Source: CAWJKP01 sp963843465 (lineage in GTDB: Bacteria > Planctomycetota > Planctomycetia > Pirellulales > Thermoguttaceae). Taken from it: a DNA stretch of 64,000 nt. The notes below the pieces were generated by a model that worked only from the letters and a program-made list of their open reading frames with translations, was not told the origin of the DNA and searched no databases. Numbering within the stretch: the first letter of the stretch is position 1; each line of letters begins with the position of its first letter. The stretch covers positions 744,001 to 808,000 of the forward strand of contig CAWJKP010000001.1 in NCBI GenBank assembly GCA_963843465.1. The letters run 5' to 3'. This document shows positions 45,743 to 53,989 of the stretch, one piece after another. Both the position numbers and the translations under genes were made by a program.

Positions 45743-47371
45743 TCAGCCGCCCATCCAGGCGGGTAGGTAGCCTTGGGGCGGCAGCTTGACGATCCAGGCT
45801 TGCATGATGGTGTCCAAGGCGAGGACTTCGGCGATCGCTTCCGCCGGGGGCTGGGCGTCCAGCGACAGCACGCCGATCGCCTCGCCGCCAGGCTTGTTCG
45901 ACGCCCGGCCCACCGACATCTGCGCGATGTTTACCCGGTGCTTGCCAAAGACGTTGCCCACCCGGCCGATCACGCCGGGCATGTCCCGGTGGATGAAGAA
46001 GAAGAGGATCCCGTCCAAGAAGCTCTCCAGGCGGCACTTGCCCTTTTGCACCAGCCGCGGCATGGAATTGCCGAAGAGCGTGCCCGAGGCGACCGCCGTC
46101 CGTTCGTCGCTGGTCACCTCGGCGGTGATCAGCGAGCTGAAGTCGCCGACGTCGCTGTTGCGTTCCTCGACCAGCTCGATCCCCCGCTCCCGCAAGAGGA
46201 CCTCGGCGTTGACGATGTTCACCTTCTGCTCCAGGGCGTGTTCCATCAGCCCTGCGGCGAAAGCGGCCGACAACAGCGAGGTGTCCTTCCGCGCCACCTC
46301 GCCCTCGTAGCGGAGCTTGCAGCAGACGGGCGGGGCGTGTTGCACCTGGGCCATCAGCAAGCCCAGGCGGTAGGCGACGTTGAGATAGCCGCGCAACGCT
46401 TCCAGCGTCTTGGGATCCAAGGGCGACATGTTCACCGACTGGCGGATCGCGCCGGTGGTGAAATAGTCGACCAACAGCTCGGCCGCCTCCAGGGCCACGT
46501 TGGACTGGGCCTCCTCGGTGCTGGCGCCCAGGTGCGGGCTGCAAAGCACGTGGGGCACGCCGAACAGCGGGCTGTTGGTGCAGGGCTCGCTCTCGAAGAC
46601 GTCCAGGGCCACGCCCCCCAAATGCCCGCTCTTGAGCCCTTCGACCAGCGCCGCCTCGTTGTAAATGCCGCCGCGGGCACAGTTGATCAGCCGCACGCCC
46701 TTTTTCATCTGGCGGATCTCGTCGGCCCCGATCAGGCTCCGGGTCTCGTCGTTCAGCGGCGTATGGACCGTCAGGTAGTCGACTTCCGGCAGCATCTCCT
46801 TGACCGAGCCGACGGCCTTGATTCCCAGTTCCTTGGCCCTTTGGGCGGAGAGGAACGGATCGTAGCCCAGGACCTTCATCTCCAGGGCCAGGGCCCGCTT
46901 GGCGACGGCGTGGCCGATGCGGCCCAGCCCGACGATCCCCAGGGTCTTGCCGGCCAGTTGCGTGCCGGTGTAGGACTTGCGGTCCCAGCGGCCTTCGCAG
47001 AGGCTCTTGTAGGCGGGGTAAAGGTTGCGGGACAGCGCCAGCATCAGGGCGACCGCCTGCTCGGCCGTGGAGAGGGTGTTGCCGCCGGGAGTGTTCATCA
47101 CCACAATCCCCTGGCGCGTGGCGGCCTCGACATCGATGTTGTCCACGCCCACCCCCGCCCGGGCAATCGCCTTCAACCGCCGGTTGCCTTCCAACACCTC
47201 GGCCGTGATCTTCACGCCGCTGCGGCAGATCGCCCCGTCGCAGTCCGCTAGGGCCTTGCGAAGGTCCTCGCCTTTCAAGCCCGTGCGGACTTCCACCTCG
47301 ATGTTTCCGGCCGACTTCAACAAGTCCAGCCCGTCCTGCGACAACGGATCCAGAACAATCACTCGTGGCAT
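45743..47371 (-). CDS. serA: D-3-phosphoglycerate dehydrogenase
   Basis: 542 aa, the long SerA form. Substrate domain starts at MPRVIVLDPLSQDG; NAD motif LGIVGLGRIGHAVA near residue 145; active-site elements NCARGGIYNEAAL, FESEPCTNSPLFG and HLGASTEEAQ (catalytic His, with the Glu in the EPC segment). An intervening ASB domain (about 320-450) and a C-terminal ACT domain (LFFFIHRDMPGVIGRVG) follow, so serine feedback is possible. It catalyses the first step of serine synthesis. Start at 47371 (GAGGAA upstream); the longer frame to 47419 is not supported. Confidence 0.96.
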   Translation of the reverse strand: MPRVIVLDPLSQDGLDLLKSAGNIEVEVRTGLKGEDLRKALADCDGAICRSGVKITAEVLEGNRRLKAIARAGVGVDNIDVEAATRQGIVVMNTPGGNTLSTAEQAVALMLALSRNLYPAYKSLCEGRWDRKSYTGTQLAGKTLGIVGLGRIGHAVAKRALALEMKVLGYDPFLSAQRAKELGIKAVGSVKEMLPEVDYLTVHTPLNDETRSLIGADEIRQMKKGVRLINCARGGIYNEAALVEGLKSGHLGGVALDVFESEPCTNSPLFGVPHVLCSPHLGASTEEAQSNVALEAAELLVDYFTTGAIRQSVNMSPLDPKTLEALRGYLNVAYRLGLLMAQVQHAPPVCCKLRYEGEVARKDTSLLSAAFAAGLMEHALEQKVNIVNAEVLLRERGIELVEERNSDVGDFSSLITAEVTSDERTAVASGTLFGNSMPRLVQKGKCRLESFLDGILFFFIHRDMPGVIGRVGNVFGKHRVNIAQMSVGRASNKPGGEAIGVLSLDAQPPAEAIAEVLALDTIMQAWIVKLPPQGYLPAWMGG

Positions 47372-47448
47372 GGGTTCAAGTTCCTCTTGGAAGATGTGAA
47401 TCGGTGTGTCCCCTGTCAATCCTGAAACGTGGGCTAGACGAATCCCCG

Positions 47449-47513
47449 CAGGTTACGCTTTGGCATGACATAATCTCTTACAAGGCAAGGTGTTATGCTA
47501 AAGCATCACCTGC
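47449..47513. repeat. dispersed palindrome family A, degenerate copy 3
   Basis: GCAGGTTACGCTTTGGCATGA and TGTTATGCTAAAGCATCACC: several mismatches relative to copies 1 and 2, with partly lost pairing. Suggests an older copy. Confidence 0.6.
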
Positions 47514-47594
47514 GGGCGCAAGCCGCCGCTACAGGCTTGACAGGCGCAAGGGAAAGCCAGATTGTACTGCCCTGGCAAGGGTTTGACGATGGGC

Positions 47595-48355
47595 CTACCG
47601 CAGAAGCGAGCTGCCGCCGGTGGCCAACTGCGTCCCGCCCGAAGAAGTGGCGGGCGGCGAAGTTGGACTGGATCCGCCCTGCAAGGTGGCGAAATGGGCG
47701 GCCAACTCGGGTTGCGCGGCATCACGAGCCAACGACTGCTGGTAGTCCTGGAGGGCGGCCGCACGCTCGCCCAACTGCTCGTGCAGACTACCCAGAGCCG
47801 CCAGGGCCCGCGCGTTGTGCGGATCCACGCGGACCGCCTCGTTCAGATGGCTCTTTGCGGCCTGTAGGTCGCCGGACTCCTGGTAGAGCCGGGCGAGTTC
47901 GATCTTCGGCTCGGCCAACGTCGGTTGACGGTCGGCCCAGGTTGCGATGAATGGAAAGCCTCCTCGCTGCGGCCTTGCTGGACCAACAACACGGCCAGGC
48001 CCCGGTAGCATTGGCAGTGGTCGGGGTCGTGATCTTGGCACATGCGGTAGTACTGTTCCGCCTGCTGGAGGTATGCCTTGTTGCCCGTCTGCGTGCCCAT
48101 GCGGTGGTAGGTGGCCGCAAGGTTGTAGTAGCCGTCCGCGTTGCGGGGATCGTTGTTGAGCGCCTTGTGGAACTCCTGGATGGCGTCGTCGTAGCGGGCT
48201 TCGCTGTACAGCCGCACGCCTTCCGCATTCATGCCCTGCGCGGCGAGACTGCCGCAGCCGGAAGCCCCCGCCAACGAGCAACCAACGACCCAGGCCCCTA
48301 GGATCAGGTGACACGGCCGGTACTGCGGGCAGGTGGCGACGGTGAAGATCGACAC
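47595..48355 (-). CDS. TPR lipoprotein (frameshifted)
   Basis: Two frames form one protein of about 253 aa. The first (GTG at 48355) has a lipoprotein signal ending ASGC and TPR units: AEGVRLYSEARYDDAIQEFH, ADGYYNLAATYHRMG and CYRGLAVLLVQQGRSEEAF. At about 47952 the frame breaks; FIATWADRQPTLAEPKIELA, SGDLQAAKSHLNEAVRVDP and ALGSLHEQLGERAAALQDYQ continue in the other frame to 47595. A missing base in the GATGAATGG run accounts for it. Likely an outer-membrane-anchored TPR scaffold; the last 30 residues are Ser/Thr/Gly-rich. Confidence 0.75.
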
Positions 48356-48434
48356 GCCGTTTGCGCCTCGTTTTGCGGATACCCCCGAAGTTGCGAGAGG
48401 ATAGCGATCCCGTGCGACCGACGCAAGAGCGGAT

Positions 48435-48917
48435 TCAAGCAGGCAACGGCGCAGCCGCGGGCGTCTGGGCCGCCTCGGCGGGCTCCACGGCAGCGGCCGC
48501 CGGGCATACGGACTGGCCGGCCGGCCGCTTCTCGTATCCCAGCGTGCGAATCACTTCGAGGATTTCACTGCAAGTGGGGAACATCCGCCCGCTGGTCCGC
48601 TTGTACTCGTCCAGGGCGTTCATGAACTCCACCTCCTCCGGGAGGTAGTCCCTCTCGCAGGTGGTTGGGTCGATCTGCCGGCGACGGTTAACCTTCACCC
48701 GACGCTCCAATTTGCGGCGTTCCACGGCCACCGGCAGCGCGGATTTCCGTCGATCCAGACTCTTGCCGCGGCGCTCCTCCGAACGGCGGTCTGTTATCAC
48801 ACCGCCATCCGACGGCATCATCTCCTCCATTTCTCGGGAGTCATCGAAGGCAGAGGAATTCGACGCGGCGGGACGCTTGCAAGGATTCTTCGTCTTCTTC
48901 GTCAAGTTCTTCTTCAT
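48435..48917 (-). CDS. conserved planctomycete hypothetical protein
   Basis: 160 aa. N-terminal half is very basic (DRRSEERRGKSLDRRKS, ERRKLERRVKVNRRRQ), the second half holds RDYLPEEVEFMNALDEYK and SGRMFPTCSEILEVIRTLGY, a short helical domain I recall as common to planctomycete genomes, without known function. The tail is Ala/Pro-rich. The basic half suggests nucleic-acid or ribosome contact. An internal ATG pair near residue 30 could be the start. Confidence 0.7.
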   Translation of the reverse strand: MKKNLTKKTKNPCKRPAASNSSAFDDSREMEEMMPSDGGVITDRRSEERRGKSLDRRKSALPVAVERRKLERRVKVNRRRQIDPTTCERDYLPEEVEFMNALDEYKRTSGRMFPTCSEILEVIRTLGYEKRPAGQSVCPAAAAVEPAEAAQTPAAAPLPA

Positions 48918-49570
48918 GGAGCGGCGACTCGGCTTCTGGGAAAGGAAATAACTCGTGCCGCACGCGGGCCGGCCCCACGTCGGACCGAGAAGAGATCGGA
49001 CAACCGGCCTGGTAAAATTAGCCGACTAGGTAAAATGTATGATTGTGGCAAGATGATCTGATAGAGGGAAGATTGCTATTGGAGCTGCCGTGCTGCTTAG
49101 ACCCCCTCTTTCAGGGAATGATGGTCGCCGCGAGCCCCACCATTTTTCCGGTGGCTTCTGCTTCATCCGGCTCAAGAACACAGCGGGCCTCGCCCGGGGA
49201 TTTTTCAAGGCTTGCCCCGGTGCACGCTTCAGTCGGATGAACCCGATTCGGGCCTCATGGCAAGAGTTCACGCCGCTACGATTTTCGACCAGCGACAAGA
49301 GCTTGTCTCGGGCCGCGGGAGCCATGAGGGCCGCGAAACACCGCAAAGGGAGAGCGCGAGAAAGTTGGCCGTTTTTCCGGGCCGATAGCGCCCGGAAGGG
49401 CGAAATTCCCGAGGAATTTTCGGTCACGGCTGGGAATTCCTCGGCTTTTTCGCGGTTTTGGCGGATTTGCAGCTTGATTTTTTCCATAAAGCGTATCTAA
49501 TCAACCCGTCCACGTTGTCGGACGGACGAATTTGATCTGCTTACCAGAACCCCGCACGGAGCGTTCCAAG
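48918..49570. other. 650-base region without a confident gene
   Basis: Open frames exist on both strands (49026-49487 minus, 49090-49500 plus), but neither has family resemblance, a good ribosome binding site or planctomycete-type codon use. The stretch 49380-49500 is rich in TTTTT and G/C runs (GGAATTCCTC, TTTTTCGCGGTTTTGGCGG). It may be the long leader/regulatory region of the HU-like gene that starts at 49571, or hold a small RNA. Confidence 0.4.
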
Positions 49571-49906
49571 ATGGCCAAAGCTGAACCGAAGAAACCGCAG
49601 AAGGCACTGACCAAGTCGCAGGTGATCGCCAACATTAGCGAAGCCACCAGCCTCTCGAAGAAGGACGTCGCCGCCGTTTTCGAGGCGTTGCAGAACGAGA
49701 TCAAGAAGAGCCTGGCCAGCCGTGGTCCCGGCGTGTTCGCCATTGCGGGATTGGTGAAGATCTTCAAGAAGAAGAAGCCCGCCTCGCCCGCGCGGAAGAA
49801 CGTGCCGAACCCCTTCAAGCCCGGCGAGTTCCGGGACATTCCGGCCAAGCCCGCCTCGATGAGCATCAAGACCCGGCCCCTGAAGAACCTCAAGGGCATG
49901 GTCTGA
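49571..49906 (+). CDS. HU-family DNA-binding protein
   Basis: 111 aa. TKSQVIANISEATSLSKKDV and VFEALQNEIKKSLASRG match the HU/IHF helices, followed by AIAGLVKIFKKKKPASPARK where the DNA-binding beta arm carries Lys, and FRDIPAKPASMSIKTRPLKN. Compared with E. coli HU the arm differs (no clear RNP tip) and a Lys-rich N-terminal extension is present, as in planctomycete HU-like proteins. It would compact or bend chromosomal DNA. ATG at 49571 with GGAG eleven bases upstream. Confidence 0.88.
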   Translation: MAKAEPKKPQKALTKSQVIANISEATSLSKKDVAAVFEALQNEIKKSLASRGPGVFAIAGLVKIFKKKKPASPARKNVPNPFKPGEFRDIPAKPASMSIKTRPLKNLKGMV

Positions 49907-50043
49907 TCGGAACCGCAGTGCTGGCAAACACCGTGCGTTGAATCGCGCAGGCCGCTCGGCTGTCGGTTCTCACGCTGGGGACCCGTCTTTCCCCGGCGTG
50001 AGAACCCGGCGGACGAGCGGCCCGGCTTTGTCTCTTGTCCGTA

Positions 50044-50094
50044 CTCGTCACGCTCCGCGTGACGCTATTCCTCTCGCGGAGCGAGAGGAATACG
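50044..50094. repeat. tandem hairpins, family J copy 2
   Basis: GTCACGCTCCGCGTGAC hairpin then TTCCTCTCGCGGAGCGAGAGGAA hairpin-like palindrome of 23 bases. Related by the CTCCGCG/CGCGGAG core to 53911-53963. It overlaps the last codons of maf and may terminate it. Confidence 0.75.
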
Positions 50095-50690
50095 ACGAAG
50101 CTCCGCCAGCAGCTCCGCCAGCAGCTCCAGGGGCAGCCCGACCACGTTCGACTCGCTGCCCTCCAGCACGTGGACCCAGCCGAGCCGGTCCTGGTAACCG
50201 AAGCCGCCGGCCTTGCCTTGCCAGTCGCCGCTGGTCAGATAGCGCTGGATCTGGTCGTCGCTCAGCGGATCGAGGCGGAGCCGTGTGGCCGCCACGCGGA
50301 CCAGGGGCCCCGGGCCGGGTTTACGCCAGAGACAAAGGCCGGTCAGCACCCGGTGCTCGCGCCGCGCGAAAGCTGCAGCATCCGCCGGGCGTGCGGCGCG
50401 TCGGCCGGTTTTCCCAGGATCTGGCCGTCGCACTCGGCCACTGTGTCGCAGGCGAGTATCAGGCCCGACGCAACCCGGCTTGCGACGTCGGCCGCCTTCT
50501 GGTAGGCCAACCGGGCGACCATCTGGTCCGGACTCTCCCGGCTGCAAACGCCGCACTCGGCGGTCTGGGCGGCGGGGATGACCTCGAACGCGTAGCCTGC
50601 CTGGGCCAACAATTCTCGACGCCGGGGCGAGCGGCTGGCCAGTATCAGTCTGTCCACGTGGATTGTGCCCGGTCCCTGATTTGTTACCAT
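50065..50690 (-). CDS. maf: Maf family nucleotide pyrophosphatase (frameshifted)
   Basis: One protein of about 208 aa in two frames. The first frame holds the Maf signature LILASRSPRRRELLAQAGY and ACDTVAECDGQILGKPAD. At about 50366 it breaks (in CTTTCGCGCGGCG); REHRVLTGLCLWR, DQIQRYLTSGDWQGKAGGFGYQD and VVGLPLELLAELLAEL continue in another frame to 50065. Restoring one base repairs it. Maf proteins hydrolyse non-canonical or dTTP/UTP-type nucleotides. The start is uncertain: ATG 50690 or GTG 50657. The start overlaps that of the divergent pseudouridine synthase gene. Confidence 0.82.
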
Positions 50691-51378
50691 GACGTTGATG
50701 GCCGCCCCACCGCTTGCCGTGCTCTACGAGGATAACCATCTCTTGGCCCTGGTCAAGCCGCCGGGCTTGGCGACCATGGGCGTGGCCGGGGGCCAACCCA
50801 CGCTCCTTTCCCTGGCCAAAGAGTACCTCAAACGGCGTTATCACAAACCCGGTAACGTCTACTTGGGAGTGGTCAGCCGGTTGGACACCCCGGTCACCGG
50901 CGTGCTGCTCCTGGCACGGACCTCGAAAGCCGCCCGACGGCTGACCGAGCAATTCCGCAGCCGGGCTGTGGAGAAGACCTATTGGGTAGCGGTTGAGGGA
51001 TCTGTATTTCCGCCGGCGGGGGCCTACGTCGATTGGGTCCGGCACGACGAGCGACATCGCCGGATGCATGTTGCCCGGCAGGACATGGACGGCGTCCAGG
51101 AGGCGCGGCTGGTCTACCGCACTTTGGAGCTGTTGGAAGAAGTCTCGCTGGTAGAAGTGGAACTTCAGACGGGCCGGAAGCATCAGATACGCCTGCAGTT
51201 CTCCGCTCACGGCCATCCGGTGGTCGGTGACCGCAAGTATGGCAGCCAGCGGGAGTTCCCCGCGGGGATCGCCCTGCACGCCCGGCGGCTGGTGGTGAGT
51301 CATCCGACCAGTGGCCAGCGGCTGGAACTGGTGGCGCCGCTGCCCGGTGCGTGGAATTGCCTGGGGATCCGCGAGTGA
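50689..51378 (+). CDS. RluA-type RNA pseudouridine synthase
   Basis: 229 aa. YEDNHLLALVKPPGLATMG opens the catalytic domain, SRLDTPVTGVLLLARTSKAA contains the catalytic Asp (RLD), then KTYWVAVEG, VEVELQTGRKHQIRLQFSAHG and GDRKYG, all RluA-family motifs. No S4 domain. It isomerises uridine to pseudouridine in rRNA or tRNA; the target cannot be read. Start ATG 50689, with 50698 an alternative; no clear ribosome binding site. It begins head to head with maf. Confidence 0.92.
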   Translation: MTLMAAPPLAVLYEDNHLLALVKPPGLATMGVAGGQPTLLSLAKEYLKRRYHKPGNVYLGVVSRLDTPVTGVLLLARTSKAARRLTEQFRSRAVEKTYWVAVEGSVFPPAGAYVDWVRHDERHRRMHVARQDMDGVQEARLVYRTLELLEEVSLVEVELQTGRKHQIRLQFSAHGHPVVGDRKYGSQREFPAGIALHARRLVVSHPTSGQRLELVAPLPGAWNCLGIRE

Positions 51379-51436
51379 GACAACTAACGTGCATCTTGGC
51401 GCGGGGGGGATGGTCGAGTAATGTAAAAGCTGCAAG

Positions 51437-51625
51437 TTAGGAGTTAGGAGTTAGGAGTTAGGAGTTAGGAGTTAGGAGTTAGGAGTTAGGAGTTAGGAGT
51501 TAGGAGTTAGAAGGTAGAAGGTAGAAGTGAGGATCTGGAGCGGAAACTAACGACTTGTGGCCAGCCTTCTAACTGCCGAAGCTTACTCCTGACTCCTAAC
51601 TCCTAACTTCTAACTCCTAACTCCT
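51437..51625. repeat. TTAGGAG heptamer array with inverted partner (family N)
   Basis: About ten perfect copies of the heptamer TTAGGAG (51437-51509), then a decayed AGAAGGTAGAAGG tail; after about 75 bases the complement appears as ACTCCTGACTCCTAACTCC-type units (51585-51625). The pair can fold into a long hairpin ending 10 bases before the kinase start codon. Confidence 0.9.
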
Positions 51626-51635
51626 GTTTCACGGC

Positions 51636-53030
51636 GTGAACAGAACCAACGTGACTACCTTCGAGCGTTGTGCCCTGCTGAGCGGCCTGCTCACCCAGGC
51701 CCAGTTGGATGAGGGCCGGGCCGTGCTTTTGGCCTCGCGCCCTGCGGCGGCCAAATCCGCCGTGGCCGACGACGCGTCCGAGGGCCGGATGCTGGCCGAT
51801 CGGCTCGTCGAGATGGGGATGCTTAACCCCTGGCAGGCGAAGCAGTTGCTCGACGGCCGCACGAAGTTCACCCTGGGGCCGTACCGCGTGGTGGATTCGC
51901 TGGGCAGCGGCGGCATGGGGCAGGTCTTCAAAGCGGAGCACGGGATCTTGGGGCGGGTCGTGGCCATCAAGGTCCTGCCGCTGAGCAAGGCCACACCCGA
52001 GTCCAGGGCCAACTTCACCCGTGAAATCCGCGCCCAGGCTCGGCTGGACCATGTCAACCTGGTGCGGGCCTTGGACGCCGATGAAGACAACAATGTCTAT
52101 TACCTGGTAACGGAGTACGTTCCCGGCTGCGACCTGCGGAAGCTGGTCCGCCGCAATGGTCCGCTGAGCATGCAGGACGCAGCCAGCATTATCTCCCAGG
52201 TTGCCGCCGGCTTGCAGCACGCCCACCAACAGGGTTTGATCCACCGTGACGTCAAGCCGGCTAACGTCCTGGTCACGCCCGAAGGGCACGCCAAGCTTTC
52301 GGACCTCGGCTTGGCCGGTCCCTTGGCCAGCAGCGATCAAAGCGACCCACGGCACGGCAAGATCGTGGGAACGGCCGATTATCTCTCGCCGGACCACATC
52401 AAGGCTCCCTGGGAGCCAACGCCCGCTTGGGACATCTATTCGCTGGGCTGCACGCTTTACTATGCCGTGACCGGCAAGGTCCCCTTCCCCCACGGCACCA
52501 CCGCCGACAAGGCCCGGGCGCATTGCGAGTTGCTGCCCCTGGACCCCCGCCGGTTGAACCCCACGCTCGAGGCGCCTTTTGTCGAAACGCTCGCCGAGAT
52601 GATGGCCAAGGACCCCGCCGATCGCATCCCATCGGCGGCGGAAGTGATCGAGCGGCTCACGCCCTGGACGGGCAATCCACGGCCAGTCTCGCCGGCCGAC
52701 AACTCCGGCAGGCGTCGCAAGGGGGTCACCTGGTCGTTCACTTCCCCGCCGGTTGGCCCCTCCGACAGCACAGACCCCGATGAAACCCAGTTGAAGGACA
52801 CCACGCCCAACTTCCCCGAATTCTCCCCGAGCGATCCCCGGGGCCAGGCCAACCGTTGGGCCGGACCCGCCCGGGCCGTCCGTTGCCCCGAGTCGCCGTC
52901 GGTGGTCGTGGACCTCCAGACATCGCCCCTTTCCCCGGCCGATTGTCTCCGCCCTCTGCTGGTCCTGGTCGGCATTCCGTTGGTCCTCCTGGGCCTGCTG
53001 TCGCTTTTCTGGTGGTTGCTAGCCAGGTAG
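51636..53030 (+). CDS. Ser/Thr protein kinase, single-pass membrane
   Basis: 464 aa. A 75-residue N-terminal extension (ERCALLSGLLTQAQLDEG... NPWQAKQLLDG) typical of planctomycete Pkn kinases precedes the kinase domain: P-loop LGSGGMGQVF, Lys in VVAIKVLPL, catalytic HRDVKPANVL, magnesium motif DLGLAG (DLG for DFG), activation region GTADYLSPDH. After the domain (about 350) comes a Ser/Pro-rich linker and one C-terminal membrane helix (LLVLVGIPLVLLGLLSLFWW). Start is GTG at 51636, with no usual ribosome binding site; an inverted heptamer array lies immediately upstream. It phosphorylates unknown targets. Confidence 0.93.
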   Translation: MNRTNVTTFERCALLSGLLTQAQLDEGRAVLLASRPAAAKSAVADDASEGRMLADRLVEMGMLNPWQAKQLLDGRTKFTLGPYRVVDSLGSGGMGQVFKAEHGILGRVVAIKVLPLSKATPESRANFTREIRAQARLDHVNLVRALDADEDNNVYYLVTEYVPGCDLRKLVRRNGPLSMQDAASIISQVAAGLQHAHQQGLIHRDVKPANVLVTPEGHAKLSDLGLAGPLASSDQSDPRHGKIVGTADYLSPDHIKAPWEPTPAWDIYSLGCTLYYAVTGKVPFPHGTTADKARAHCELLPLDPRRLNPTLEAPFVETLAEMMAKDPADRIPSAAEVIERLTPWTGNPRPVSPADNSGRRRKGVTWSFTSPPVGPSDSTDPDETQLKDTTPNFPEFSPSDPRGQANRWAGPARAVRCPESPSVVVDLQTSPLSPADCLRPLLVLVGIPLVLLGLLSLFWWLLAR

Positions 53031-53387
53031 CGGACGTACAACCGGGCAGGCTCTGCATGACGATTAGGCAGCCCCCCTCGGCTGCCAGGCCGTAGGAAGC
53101 CTGTTCCAGGGCTTTGGTTTTCGCGTAAGTTCCAGCGCTGTCGTAACCTGCGAACGAAACCCCCCGTTTGTGGATGCAGGCGTTGGCACGTCGATTGCTG
53201 CATGGGAGCATTGCTTTGGCGTCTCAGCGCCCCGGTTCTATGACTGCCAGTCTTGGACGGAACCAGGGGATAAACGGTGTGTGCCAGTGTGTCACGGGCC
53301 GAATCGGGCAACTTTGGGGAGAGTTCACAGGCTCCCACCGAAGCTCCGCACCACCCGACCGGCCCGTGACACCGGCCGCTTCTTGGG
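53031..53387. other. gap with stable hairpins, no confident gene
   Basis: Contains GGCAGCCCCCCTCGGCTGCC near 53072-53091 and other paired words. Open frames on both strands lack family resemblance. It might encode a structured RNA. See rejected list for a tmRNA comparison. Confidence 0.35.
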
Positions 53388-53448
53388 TTCGTAGTGCCGG
53401 CTTTAGCCGGAAATCCGCGCCAAGACCGCCTAAAGGCGGGACTACGAA
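53388..53448. repeat. dispersed palindrome family I, copy 2
   Basis: TTCGTAGTGCCGGCTTTAGC ... CCTAAAGGCGGGACTACGAA, the inverse of the copy at 31240-31300 with few changes. Located in the leader region of the PII gene. Confidence 0.88.
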
Positions 53449-53543
53449 CGGCGTATTGCGCGCCCATTCCCCCCGTCCCCCTTGAGGCTCGCAACGCGCC
53501 GCGGTACGATCAAGGTGTCTTGCAGTCCGGGGAAAGCAGCGCC

Positions 53544-53891
53544 ATGAAGTTGATCATCGCGGTCATCCAACCCAGCCGTTTGGAAGCCGTCAAAGCCGCT
53601 TTGGCCGAAGTGGAGGTCTTCCGCCTGACCGTCATGGATGTCCAGGGATTCGGACGGCAGCGGGGACACTCCGAGGTTTACCGTGGACACGAGTTTACGG
53701 TGAACCTGGTCCGCAAGGTGCAGTTGATGATTGCCGTGAACGACAATTTCCTCCAGCCGACCGTCGACGCGATCATCAAAGGCGGCAGGACGGGGCCGGC
53801 GGGAGAGGTCGGCGACGGCAAGATCTTCATCCTTCCCCTGGAAGACTGCATCCGCATCCGCACCGGCGAGCGCGGTGGGGAAGCAATCTAA
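53544..53891 (+). CDS. glnB: P-II family nitrogen regulatory protein
   Basis: 115 aa. MKLIIAVIQPSRLEAVKAAL, the T-loop GFGRQRGHSEVYRGHEF, and GDGKIFILPLEDCIRIRTGE identify PII. Residue 51, the Tyr that is uridylylated in enterobacterial GlnB, is Phe here (Y46 is kept), so it cannot be uridylylated at the usual site. It should sense ATP/ADP and 2-oxoglutarate and bind partner proteins such as AmtB or NAGK. No amtB or glnA adjoins. GGGGAAAG upstream is a weak ribosome binding site for the ATG at 53544. Confidence 0.93.
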   Translation: MKLIIAVIQPSRLEAVKAALAEVEVFRLTVMDVQGFGRQRGHSEVYRGHEFTVNLVRKVQLMIAVNDNFLQPTVDAIIKGGRTGPAGEVGDGKIFILPLEDCIRIRTGERGGEAI

Positions 53892-53910
53892 GGACCGGCG
53901 CAGAAACAAG

Positions 53911-53963
53911 TGTCGCCTTTCGCTCCGCGAAAGAACGCGGCTTTCGCGGAGCGAAAGGCGACA
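53911..53963. repeat. dispersed palindrome family J, copy 1
   Basis: Perfect arms TGTCGCCTTTCGCTCCGCGA and complement around AAGAACGCGGC-type loop. It lies between the convergent PII and tatC genes and may act as a two-way terminator. Confidence 0.88.
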
Positions 53964-53989
53964 ATCCGACAGATGTTGATTCCCCGGTC

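Noticed and set aside
49026..49487. 153-codon minus-strand gene
   Set aside because: No ribosome binding site, no family resemblance, Arg/Pro/Ser composition atypical of a folded protein, overlapping an equally open frame on the other strand.
51437..51509. CRISPR-like repeat array
   Set aside because: The units are directly adjacent heptamers without spacers, and no cas gene is present.
53040..53230. Possible tmRNA on the minus strand, with a reading AKTKALEQASYGLAA resembling a proteolysis tag
   Set aside because: No stop codon follows the LAA, there is no recognisable tRNA-like acceptor stem or T-arm at the ends, and the GGTTTCG word is not in the expected context.
52460..53494. 344-codon minus-strand open frame
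   Set aside because: Crosses the kinase 3' end, an intergenic gap and a family I palindrome; no coherent domain.
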